Source of the DNA: Callorhinus ursinus
Lineage: Eukaryota > Chordata > Mammalia > Carnivora > Otariidae
DNA length: 64,000 nt
Assembly: GCF_003265705.1 (NCBI RefSeq)
Contig: NW_020313285.1
Location: 17,865,678 to 17,929,677 of the forward strand
Direction: 5' to 3'
Shown: positions 54,570 through 64,000 of the stretch, in pieces
Layout: each line of letters starts with the position of its first letter
Position numbering within the stretch: the stretch's first letter is position 1
Made by a program: the position numbers and the translations under genes
Notes under the pieces: model-generated
Told to the model about the DNA's origin: nothing
The model's database searches: none
What the model saw: the letters and a program-made list of their open reading frames with translations, nothing else

Positions 54570-54990
54570 TCGTCCTTTCCCCAGCCACTTCCCCAGGACT
54601 CCCCTCCATAGAACCTCTCAACAAATCACCCTTGTCTCTCTGTCTACACACCTACGTTTTGGACAGACTGTTCCCTGAAGCCTTGACCACCCCCTTTCCA
54701 CCTGTGGACATGCCATTTGTCCTCCAAGGGCCAGCCCACCTCTCCCTCCCCCCTCCCCTGTAGCCTTTGCATCCAGTGTAGGGATGCCTGCCCTTGACCT
54801 TCTCCATACCTTTCCTCCACCCATTCTCCCAGGCTGCTGAGCACTGCCATGGGTTGTGGTCTGTTCCATATTCCCCACTACTCTGTGAGATCTTTAAAGT
54901 CAGAACCATGTTTGCTCCCCTCGATCTCACCCACTGTGCGAGGCACACCTGAGCTATTCCAGAAAAATTTAGGAGTGAACTAGTATCCAT
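54570..54990 (+). mobile_element. Second L2 3' region
   Basis: 'gttccctgaagccttgacca', 'ctctgtgagatctttaaagt', 'cagaaccatgtttgctcccc' and 'cgaggcacacctgagctatt' form another decayed L2 3' end directly downstream of the first, in the same orientation. Confidence 0.55.
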
Positions 54991-56394
54991 CTGCATCAGC
55001 CTGTAAATTAAAAAGTCAACAGTAAACCCTAGTTTTAGAGAGTCAGCTAATTTGGCCCCTTGAGACAAGAGTGACATGTAATGATATAATTACCTTCCTC
55101 CTGCCTGGCTCGCAGCCGCATCAACAGCCCCAGAAGGAATATGCTGCCCATCCTCAAGATGCGACTCCAGAATGCAGCCAAGGACAGCCTCTCACACCCT
55201 GTAGCTGTTATGCAGTCCTGCCTTCCCTCAGCTCCCCTCCGCAACACCACTCCTCCAAACCCACTGAAAAGAAGCCCATACAGGACTCTGTTCATTTAGG
55301 AAAATAAAAATGATACATATGGCACAAACCAAATGAGGGTCTACAGGGTCCCACACACCAGTCTGACTAGATTTTTATCCTTGAAGTAATGAGTTCCACT
55401 GTTCAGTTTCTTGCTCCAAAGAAGGAATGGGGCATCCTCATGCGTATGATCAAATATATCCACCAGCCCTGCTCTGAGACCTCATTCTGTGGGAAACCGA
55501 CGACACACCACTCATGACACCCCAGAGCTCATGAGTCCCCAAAGGTTGCTCATTCCTGCGCACCCATGTCCATGTAGGCGTCAACATACAACAACATCCG
55601 TGTTTCCAACACTCCACCTGACTCTTGGCCCACCCGCAGCAAGGGACCGACTGCACCAAGGTTAGGAGAGGGAGGCAAGGCTCTGCTTTAATCACATTTC
55701 CACTCCTTTTGCTCATCTTCCCAGAGGAGAATCCAGTGGAAATCATGGAAAGTCGAAGGAGCAGGATTACGTTAAACTAGATGTCCCTCCCCAAGTCAGC
55801 AGTGATCCCACAGCCCAAAGCAGCAATCCAAGTTTTATTTGCTCATAAACATTAATGGGACCAAACCTCAGGGAAAGGAACAAGAGAAGCCAAATGCCGG
55901 GGAGCAAGCAGCTCCATAAAACATGGCTGCAGAGCAGGATGGGGAAGGTTGGGGCTCTGGGGAAAGGGGCCCCCAAACTCTCCCACAGGCGGACTGCCTT
56001 TACCCACTTAGGGGGATGGATCTGGGTAGCTTTTCGAATGCCTCAGCATTCTACCAACACTTTTCTTGAGCAGGAAGAAAACATTTAAAATAAGAAATGT
56101 GTTCTTAATGGCCCAACCTCTGCCAAAGAGCAGTGACAATAGAGCATAGCCCTTAGTGTAAGCAGGCTCTTCTTCAGCCCCAACCACCTCACACCAGGGC
56201 AGGGACCCCTGTCTCAGACATCTGTCCTACTGCAAAATTTATCAGTAACAACCCAAGCGATTTGAGGAAAAGCCATACAACCTCAGCCTCCATTCTGTCA
56301 CCGCTAACACGGGGCACATCCCCTGTGCCTCCTGGGGGACCGGGGGTCATGTAGTTAAGGAGAGTGCACTGCAATCCAAGCCAGGCCCCATGCT
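54991..56394. other. 1.4 kb unique stretch, no gene recognised
   Basis: Frames up to 98 codons on both strands lack motifs. No repeat is placed. Confidence 0.5.
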
Positions 56395-56580
56395 AGTCGT
56401 GTCAAATGCACACACTCCTTTGATTCCTTCAACGGCCCTATGGGACAGGGACTATGATCCCCATTTTACAGACTTAGAACCTGGGGCTCAGACAGCCTCG
56501 GCCCCTGGATCGAGGTCTTACAGCTGGAACATGGCAGAGCCAGAACTAGAACCTAAGTCTGGGCCAAGAGTCTGTGCTTT
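56395..56580 (-). mobile_element. MIR, reverse
   Basis: 'tcctttgattccttcaacgg', 'ccccattttacagacttaga', 'gaggtcttacagctggaaca' and 'cagagccagaactagaacct' give the reverse MIR order. Confidence 0.8.
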
Positions 56581-59500
56581 GTAAGCCATACACTGTGGGA
56601 CCTGATCCCACACCCTGTCAAACCCAGGCCTCGGACAGTAGTTGCTTAAGCAAAGCCTGTTCAATTGAATTGAAGCTCACTTCCTCAGAGCCCTTTTGAG
56701 ACCTCTTTGCCAGACTGAGTTAGAAGCAGCCCCAGGTCTGTTCTTCTTCCCCTGACAAGGAGGGGAGCCATGGGAGAGTTGAAGCTGTTTCTGACCCCTC
56801 CAGCTCTGCATCCAGGTTTTAACTGATAGACGGGAAGAGCATATTTTCTTTCCCAATTTCTTCTCTCATTTGAATATTGGATTTCCACATGTGGATTTGT
56901 AGAAGCCCAGTTCCCCAGAGGAATTCCCGGAGAAGCCATCTGCCTGTGTGCTTCTGAGGCTCCTTGGCAAAGAGAAATGTAGGATGCTAATCAATCATCC
57001 GAGGGGGAGCTGCTCACTCTTTTCCTGGGAGATAGGCAGGCACGTGCCCTTGAACATGGAGGCTGCATCAGCAGAGAGGCACAGATTCAGGCTCTGCAGA
57101 TGCTCGGACCATTCCAGGGTCACCTCTGACTGAGGTCAGGTCAGGTGCACCCCAGCCAGGGGCCAGGGCAGTGAAGAGCCAGAACAGACAGCCAGGCAAG
57201 GCCTTGAAGAGGCTGACACTGTATCAGAAGGGCCCAGAGGCTGCTTGCTATGTCTGTGCCCAGACCAGAGCTTATCCCTGACACAGACAGGGATGCAGAC
57301 ACCCAAAAGAAGTCAAGTCATAGAGCTATCCCCAGAAATGTGGCAGGCCAGTACCACACTGACCCTTTGATATGGCTGCCCCAGCTCCAGCAACATCTCT
57401 GTGGGCAGGAAAGCCAGGTCTGTATAAGCCACAGCAGGCTACACTTGGGTGGGCCTTCTAGGTACAGCCTTCCCTTCCAGGACAGCCACCAGCTTCAGTT
57501 TACCTCCCTGGGACTCGAGGAAGCATTGGTAACAAAACAACATGAACAGACAAACCAGCTTCCAAGTAGAGTCCTATTAACTACACCTTGAAAAGCCCCA
57601 GAGAGAATCTGATCTACCATGCAGTCTTATCAATGGAAAAACCCAATCCCTGAGAGAGACAAGGACTTCTCCAGGACACACTACAAGCCTCCCAGTCCAG
57701 GACTCCATCCCAGCACTCACCAGAATCAAGTCCCCCGAGGCTCGGTGGCACCCACCTTGCACAACCACCGGGGAGAAGATGGGAGGAGATGCCATCCCTC
57801 AGCCATTCCTGATCCCTCTCAAGGAAGCTCCAACTCTGGAGGGGTTTCTCCTTCCTGTCTGTGTCCCTCTGCTCCTCTCTCCAAGTTTCAGGGATTTCTA
57901 TCACATTTTCAGGCTGGCCCTCGTGCCTTGACAAAAAGGTTTTCAAAATGTGAAGAACTTCCTTAAATATTTCATCGCTATATGCAAAACAAGGCATTCA
58001 GAACAGCCCGGCGCCTACACTGCTGCAGGGGAGAGAAGATTCGACAGATGGAATGTTTCTGCTCATGTCTTGTCCTCCGTGGGGCTTCCTGGGCCCAGGT
58101 GAGCTTCATTTGGTCATGAAGGTGAACATACAGACTGGCCACTGGGCCAGCTGCTCGGGCTGACCCAGGAAGGAACCAGCCTGCGCTCTCAGGCTGGCAG
58201 GGGTATTTCTGAGTCGTGATGCCTGAACAGATATGTCTGCACTCTGGCTCTCACAGGCCAGTCCCAAGCTCAGGGGAGGCCACCGCAGGCCTGGTGATAA
58301 ATGCCCTGCCTAATTTCCATGGTGGGAGGAAATTCAGAGCTTGTGAGTCCATAGCATAGTTGACATGAGAATATGGAGTACGTGATGGCCCCAAAATGTA
58401 TATGTGGGGGGAAGAGACTGGTGTAGGGTTTTCATTGGCTTTCTGTAACCAAAGGGATCTGTGGTCAGATATGTTTGGGAAATATAGGGTTAAAGAAAGT
58501 TTAACAGATTTCTTTTACAGAAGGACTTCCCACCCAGAGCCTGTGACATACTGATGGTCATTAACAATCTCCAAGAAGGGAGCACAGGATGCAGTGTTTC
58601 CCAGCTTCACTCAGAGGGCCACAGACAGCTTTAACAGAGCATCTCCCAGGACTTACACCCAACAGGACCTTCTGAAGAGAGTGAAATGGGATGTAGGGGA
58701 AGCTCAGGAGAGAGATACAGACGTTCACAGGAGCCAAGTCTCTGTGAGGTCTTAGGAAAATGCCCCCTCTTCTATGAGGCCAAATTCCCCATCCAGAAGC
58801 ACCACCAGTGAGAAAGAGACATGCAATGCCCAAGCTTAGGGTTCACATGGACATGGGGCTTGTGAATGTAGGTAGGTCATGGGGGGACCATGGCGGTGGG
58901 GGCTGGAGTCCTCTCTGGGGACTCATGGCGGCTCCCAAGCACTGAAGACGCCGACACCCCCTGGGCCCCTCCACACCCTGCCCCGTGCACTCCCTTTCCT
59001 CCCTGCTCTCCTCCTACTCCACTTACCAGGGCTTCTCCACCCCAACCACTTTCCAAAGTGCCCCTGACACAGCTGTCTCTCAGATAAGCACACAAGGCTG
59101 TTTTGTAACCACAGAGAAACAAATCCATGCTATCAGATTAACAAAACCAAAAAGCTTTGAAATGACCAGTGCCCATCCCTACCCCCGTTGAAGACCAGAC
59201 CGCGTTGAGACCAAGACTCCTGGCCCTCCTCATGAACCCTCCTCCTCTCGGTCCTTCTTAGGGGTCAGTCTCAACCTTGTCTGTCCCCAGGGTGGGGGCA
59301 CCTCATGTCCATCTCCCCTGGCTACATCCCCTATCTCAGCCCGAGCTCCTTCTCTCTGATCCAGAAGCCACCACAGCCCTCGGGCAGCGTTTCCTTCCCA
59401 GATGCGCCCCCGCCCCCAGTCAGCCAGTCTTGCCACGAACACCCAGCAAAGCTCTGGAAACTCAGCCCCTGGAACCGAGTGCACACTCACGGGAGCCCAG

Positions 59501-59877
59501 ATGTGCCAGACTCTTCTCCATCACTTGCTCCTCGCCCAAGGACCGCATGGCCCAAAAGCACTTCCTTCATTAGGAGACCCAGCAGCACCTGCGGCTGAAC
59601 CAACACGAGGGGCAGCCCAAGAGTGTCAGGCTGTCAGCTAACGTCACCGCACCCCACTCACCCGCAGACATCCGCGCCATCCCCACACCGCTGCTCTGCA
59701 TGCTTTCTCCTTCTGGGCTGATGGGCCCCTTCACAGTCTGCTCCCCAACAGGCTGAAAAGAAGAAAAAATAACGTTTTAATTCATGCACTTTGAGATTCC
59801 AAAAAATGTTTTCTAGAGGTTCAGAATGTCATCATCTTTGAAGTTCAGCTAAGCCAGCTGCCTCAGTTCCCAGAGGA

Positions 59878-59880
<3 letters not shown>
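56581..59880. other. 3.3 kb unique stretch, no gene recognised
   Basis: The longest interval without an assigned repeat. Frames of 60-127 codons overlap on both strands (for example 57,614-57,997 reverse and 57,619-57,966 forward over the same DNA), the signature of composition rather than coding. A short 'gatgctaatcaatcatccga' at about 56,984 is a PBX/HOX-like word. Confidence 0.45.

Positions 59881-59911
<31 letters not shown>
59881..59911. repeat. (GA)15 microsatellite
   Basis: A pure GA run of 31 bp followed by a purine-rich tail. Confidence 0.97.
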
Positions 59912-59914
<3 letters not shown>

Positions 59915-62329
59915 GGAAGCCAATTCTGGGAGGAGGGGTCTGCCAAGGCAAGTGTCTAAAAATACCAGATTTCATTATTGTGAACACATGAACCCTTCTC
60001 ATGTATGTGGTTCCTGGACATGGCTTCATGCCAGCCCAATGGTGAAACTCGGTTTAGAGAGAAAACTCACAAACCCGCATTTACACAGGGAAATAGAACA
60101 ACAGCTATACACACCAGGGGCAGGAATCGGGTCCCCGCCTCCCCTTCTGGTCAAGCTTCGCTCACCGTGCTCCCACCCAGCCACCCTCACTAAAGCCTGT
60201 GATGGCTGTACCCAACCCTCCCAGGGAAGGTCCGGGGGTGACGGAGATCGCACGAAGCCTCTTGACCCTACAGATTAATGAGCTCCTACAGCCCCGTGCT
60301 CTCCAAAGATGGCACCCTTCACACAAACAACATAGCTGTCTGGTTCCCGCCTGCCTCCTCCACCCAAGGGCATGGACCTTAGCCATTGTACCCTCAGGCT
60401 AGAGGCCTAGGATGGATGGAAGGACACACAAGAGGAAGAGGGAGAAAGGAGGGAGGAAAGAGCGGAGGGAGAGAATCCAGGTGGCCATGGCCTCACCTGG
60501 CCCCCTTGCCTCTGTTCCCCTAAGAAGGGAACTAGGACTAAATGACCACAAGTTTTGGGACACCGTGACTTACCCAGACCCCTCTGGGCCCCAGTCCCAC
60601 AGTTCCAATACCTAGGAGCCAGCACTGCTGGGGCCTCTTGCTCCTTCAGAAAGTCCAGGTTTGAGCTGTCTCTAAGGATCTCTCGAGTCTGAAACTCTGG
60701 AAACTGGCTGTAGGATCACATGCCACTCAAGCTATCTTCGGCAGAGAAGAATTCACTAAGTCTCTAGAGCATTCCACTGTGCTCCAGGGCTGGGACTCAG
60801 GGAGATTCCAGGACTGGACCCTCATGTCCACAGGCACAGCCCCCTCGTACCTCTCTTGAGTTCCTGGCTGGTGAGCGGCTCTGCCTTCTCAGAAGCCCTC
60901 CCGTCTGCAGCTCCACCCCGAGCATAGGGCTGTGAGGCAGGTCCTGGGATCCCAGTGGGACCCAGAGACGCCCGGTGCCATGGCTGGGGAGGCAGGAAGT
61001 CTCCCCTCCCGCCCAGGCCCTGGCTCGAGGTGGTGTGAGCTATACACAAACTCTGAATGATCTCATCTCAAGCCCAGGTGGTTCTGCTGGGCCGTACTCC
61101 CCTTGCCAGCTTGTCTAGCTTCCCTGACCTTGACAACCACAGAAAAGCCGAGCACGTGTGCGCGCACTATTCATTTCCCCTGCCTACATTTGCTGGTGCA
61201 GCCCCACATCGGAGTGAAAAAGCCCAAGATGCATGCCGAGGACCGGCAACCGGACAGCACCCTGGCCGCTTAGCAAGGACAGAAGGAGCCACTGATGTTC
61301 TGTGGCATTCATCCGACCCCGCCCACCCTGATGGCCTTCTCTCTCAGCACATACCACAGCCTGCTAGGGGAAAGCCTGCCCCGAAGGAAAGCCGGCGGGT
61401 CCCTGGCCACAAACACGAGGCATTCATGCGGAGGTCATGGGCCACCGGAGGTCAGCGAGGGTTAGGAGGGGCCAGGAAGATTTGGGGAAGGGGGCCACAA
61501 AACGGGTTAACTTAGAAAAGGATGGCGATGAGAAGTGCTCATTCCAAACGGGGGAGCAGGGGCAGCAAGGGCGGGGCAGGGGCGTGCAGGGGCAGTGCCG
61601 GAGCTGGGGTTGCCCAGGGCCGAGTGGCCTGGGGCCTCCTGCTTCCCCTGCCCCTGCCCACTGCACACTCCACAGCTGCCACTTTCCCCTCCCCACCCAC
61701 CCCCCCAGGTAGTTCCCTTTCTCAAAATGACTGCTTGGCAGCACTTTCTTGAGGGGCTTTTGGTGGCTTTTGAAACATAAGTCTAGAGCTGCACGTGCCA
61801 CCTCGCCAATTTGCCGGAACATTACGCCTCCCCAGAAATTTCTTCTAAATTGACTTTCCTTCTTCCACCACAAACAGAGCCTTTCAAGCAATGGGTCTCT
61901 TAATCAACAATTATAAGTTTTCAAAGTCACTTTTAAAAGACTGTCACAACGAGCCTACTCAGCTATTTTCTTCCCACGGGACGACCTGGTGGTGGCAGGA
62001 AGCTGGCGCCATTGGAAGGGCCTTCATCTGTCACCCAGCGACAGCCCCTGGTTCCCTGGGGGGCCCACAGAGCTCACATCTGCAGCCTAGGCAGCACTGG
62101 CATGATTTATCACAGGCAGCATGTCACCTTCGCCCGGTCGGGGTGATCTGTTGGCAGGTTGCTTCTCCTCTCGCTGACCTCCAAATGCCTCCAGGCCCCG
62201 GGCCTGGTCTCCCCGACCTCCACAAACAGGTGCCTACTGTCACAGCTTCACTCACCATCTGTGGCCTGAGAGCTCCCACGCTTGTGTCTCCGGGCCCAGA
62301 CCCATATAACCAGCGGCTTCTCTGGCATC
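59912..62329. other. 2.4 kb unique, partly GC-rich stretch
   Basis: 61,540-61,700 is GC-rich with GGGGCAGG-type runs but few CpGs, so it is not an island. A few clustered CpGs occur near 61,145-61,165. No exon is supported. A 302-codon frame starting at 61,891 enters L2 at about 62,330. Confidence 0.45.
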
Positions 62330-62960
62330 TCCTCAAACTCAAAATGCCCAAGACAATGGACGCTCCTGTGCCTGTTTCCTCCCAGCCTTCTGCACCTCCG
62401 CAAAAGGCACCACCATCACCGGGGCCGCAGCCTTGTAATCACCCTGGTTCTCCTTCTCCTCACCGCCATACCCCCTCCAACTCCATCCATGAGGCCCCCA
62501 GCTTTCCCGCCAAACAACATCCTACCTACTCACCCAGCCCCTTCCAGGCAGCAGCCCCTACCTCCCTGCACAGAGCCCTGGCGTCCAAACACGCTCCCTC
62601 TCACCCCAGCCCTTTCACCTTCTCAAAATCCAAAATTCAGGCACCCTTCAGTTCTCAACTCAACGTCCCCTTCTCAAGGAAGCCTCCCTGCCCCATGAGC
62701 CAGCTCAATCTTGAATGGTCTAAACTCCCCATGCTGCCCAGGGGCAGGAGCGCCCAGGAGTGCGTATCCCAGGAGTGCGTATCCCAGGCCACTGAGTAAT
62801 GCATTCACGAGTGGGGTGATGGTTTTGTTTTTATTGATTATCTGACTTCCCTGCTGGTCTTTGAGGCCAGGGCTGGGTTTGTTTTGTTTGAGGCTGATCC
62901 CAGGGCCTTTCCCACAATAGGTTTTCTGTAAATATTGACAGAATAAATGCATAATTCTGC
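62330..62960 (+). mobile_element. L2 copy with 3' end
   Basis: 'ctcaaactcaaaatgcccaa', 'gcaccaccatcaccggggcc', 'gtaatcaccctggttctcct' and 'ctccatccatgaggccccca', then 'ggctgggtttgttttgtttg' and 'cacaataggttttctgtaaa', follow L2 order. It covers the C-terminal part of the 302-codon frame 61,891-62,799, which is therefore not a gene. Confidence 0.65.
62755..62784. repeat. Perfect 15-bp tandem duplication
   Basis: 'caggagtgcgtatcc' occurs twice in direct succession (62,755-62,769 and 62,770-62,784) inside the L2 copy. It is a recent slippage event. Confidence 0.95.
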
Positions 62961-63549
62961 AAATCCTAAGTAGGAGGTGGCCAGGAGCCAAGGAATCAAG
63001 AAGGAAAGAAAATGGAGAGAGAATTTGGATCCCTCCTGAAGGGGGTCCATTTCATCATAAAACCCATGCAGTTGAGAAGTCTCATTATTCTCAAACACGG
63101 GATGCTGGGAGAGATGGACTATGGCATTTAAAAATAAGTTTATGGCAAATGCAACATAATTGAAGGGAGCGAAAAGCTTTGTAATGCCCCAGGGAAACGT
63201 CTAGCTGCCCCCACCTCAGTTACACCTGCTAGACACTGGTCAGCCCTCCCAGAGCTAAGGGAGGGCCCGGCTGGATGCCTGGGTACATGTGAGATAAGGC
63301 TGACCAAGCTGAGGGCTCTCACATGGCATTTCTAATCTGCCTGAGGTCATCCTCCTCCCAGCCTAGGCCTCGTTCTAGAAATAGGTTGCTCTTGCTGCAA
63401 CTGTGATCCCTTTGGGGAACCATGCCCCTTGCTCTCCATATGGTTCTGTGGGGCTATCCATCATAGTGCCCCAGCCCTGGTCTCTGACTTCAGAGGTGTG
63501 CCAAGCTGAAACAATTACGGTGTCACATCTCCCTAGACATCACTGGTCT
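62961..63549. other. Unique stretch, no gene recognised
   Basis: No repeat placed. Frames up to 105 codons overlap the L2 edge and lack motifs. Confidence 0.5.
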
Positions 63550-63920
63550 ATGTGGACACTTGACCCAGGAAGGCCAATCATTTCCATGTTTATATCGTCA
63601 TATGTGGAGAGGAAGCTTGCTTTCCACTGACTTGCCAAGCTAGAGTCGTGTGAGCCTGGAGCTGCTAGCATCCATCTTCCCTGACGGTATGAAAGAAGCC
63701 CACCAGCACTAGGAGAAAATGAGACCCAGACATGGTTGAGCATCAGGGTGAGCAGGGCCAAGAGAAGGAGAAAGTGAGAGAAAAGGCATTATTTGTGTTA
63801 CCGGATCCAGCCTTGCCTGAAGGCAGACACCCCTAAATTTCTCCTCTACATGAGTTAGTAAACATCCCTTTTGACTCAGGTGGGTTTGCCTGTCATTTAT
63901 ACTCAAGAGTCCAGAAGAAT
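63550..63920 (+). mobile_element. Ancient dispersed repeat, family A, copy 3
   Basis: 'acttgacccaggaaggccaa', 'cctggagctgctagcatcca', 'ggatccagccttgcctgaag' and 'gagttagtaaacatcccttt' parallel the copy at 7560-7985 in the same order and the copy at 26,270-26,640 in reverse. The agreement is strongest around 63,803-63,827 and 7832-7856. Confidence 0.55.
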
Positions 63921-64000
63921 ATAGCCTTTATCCTCAGAAGCCCCCAAGATAGACCCCTCTGTCTGTGCATGAACTTGTGTCTTGCAACTCTATGCCAAGC

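Noticed and set aside
61540..61700. CpG island
   Set aside because: GC content is high but CpG dinucleotides are few. The runs are GGGGCAGG-type.

Overview
This is 64 kb of mammalian nuclear DNA in which I can support no protein-coding exon, no functional RNA gene and no prokaryotic-type system. The best clue to the host is its youngest repeats. Five full-length tRNA-derived CAN-SINEs (at 580, 5416, 9247, 35440 and 37087) carry the A/B-box head, the CT-rich stretch and the (AAATA)n tail found only in Carnivora. Their sequence resembles the arctoid type (bears, seals, mustelids, pandas) more than the dog SINEC_Cf or the cat type, so an arctoid carnivore is my best inference. The open frames are short and unconserved in appearance, and the longest (302 codons at 61891-62799) overlaps an L2 element. 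The window is therefore intergenic or deep intronic.

Layout. 1-215 holds two L1 3' ends. 216-11,000 is mostly unique sequence with CAN-SINEs, MIRs, an ancient repeat I call family A (7560-7985), and two opposed CTCF-like motifs near 10.8 kb. 11-17.5 kb is mostly unique, with AT-rich blocks that look like candidate conserved noncoding elements. 17.8-23.6 kb is dense in old repeats: L2, an MLT1-type LTR, a second ancient family (B), two related hAT segments and an L1M fragment. 24-33 kb is largely unique, with scattered L2, MIR and hAT pieces. 33.6-38.2 kb is the most transposon-rich part: a decayed BED-finger hAT transposase fragment, an L1 3' end, a CAN-SINE, a full-length MER5A-like element, and a broken ERV-L/MaLR-like internal region split by another CAN-SINE. 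39.6-43.5 kb has three L1 pieces, an L2 interrupted by another repeat (family C), a Tigger-like DNA transposon and a MIR. 43.9-45.6 kb has two long CA/TG microsatellites. 46-64 kb has MIRs, several long L2 copies, a foldback repeat (49,088-49,290), an MLT/MST-type solo LTR with intact target duplications (52,600-52,950), a (GA)n tract and a third family-A copy at the right end.

There are no genes that can be said to work together. Any function is more likely to be regulatory. I flag several repeat-free, AT-rich blocks that keep CpGs and contain homeodomain-, SOX-, TCF- or forkhead-like words, a consensus CRE at 29,272, and the CTCF-like pair at 10.8 kb. These are inferences from base composition and motif content and have not been tested. 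Repeat names come from memory of family consensus sequences, so boundaries are approximate unless target duplications are given.
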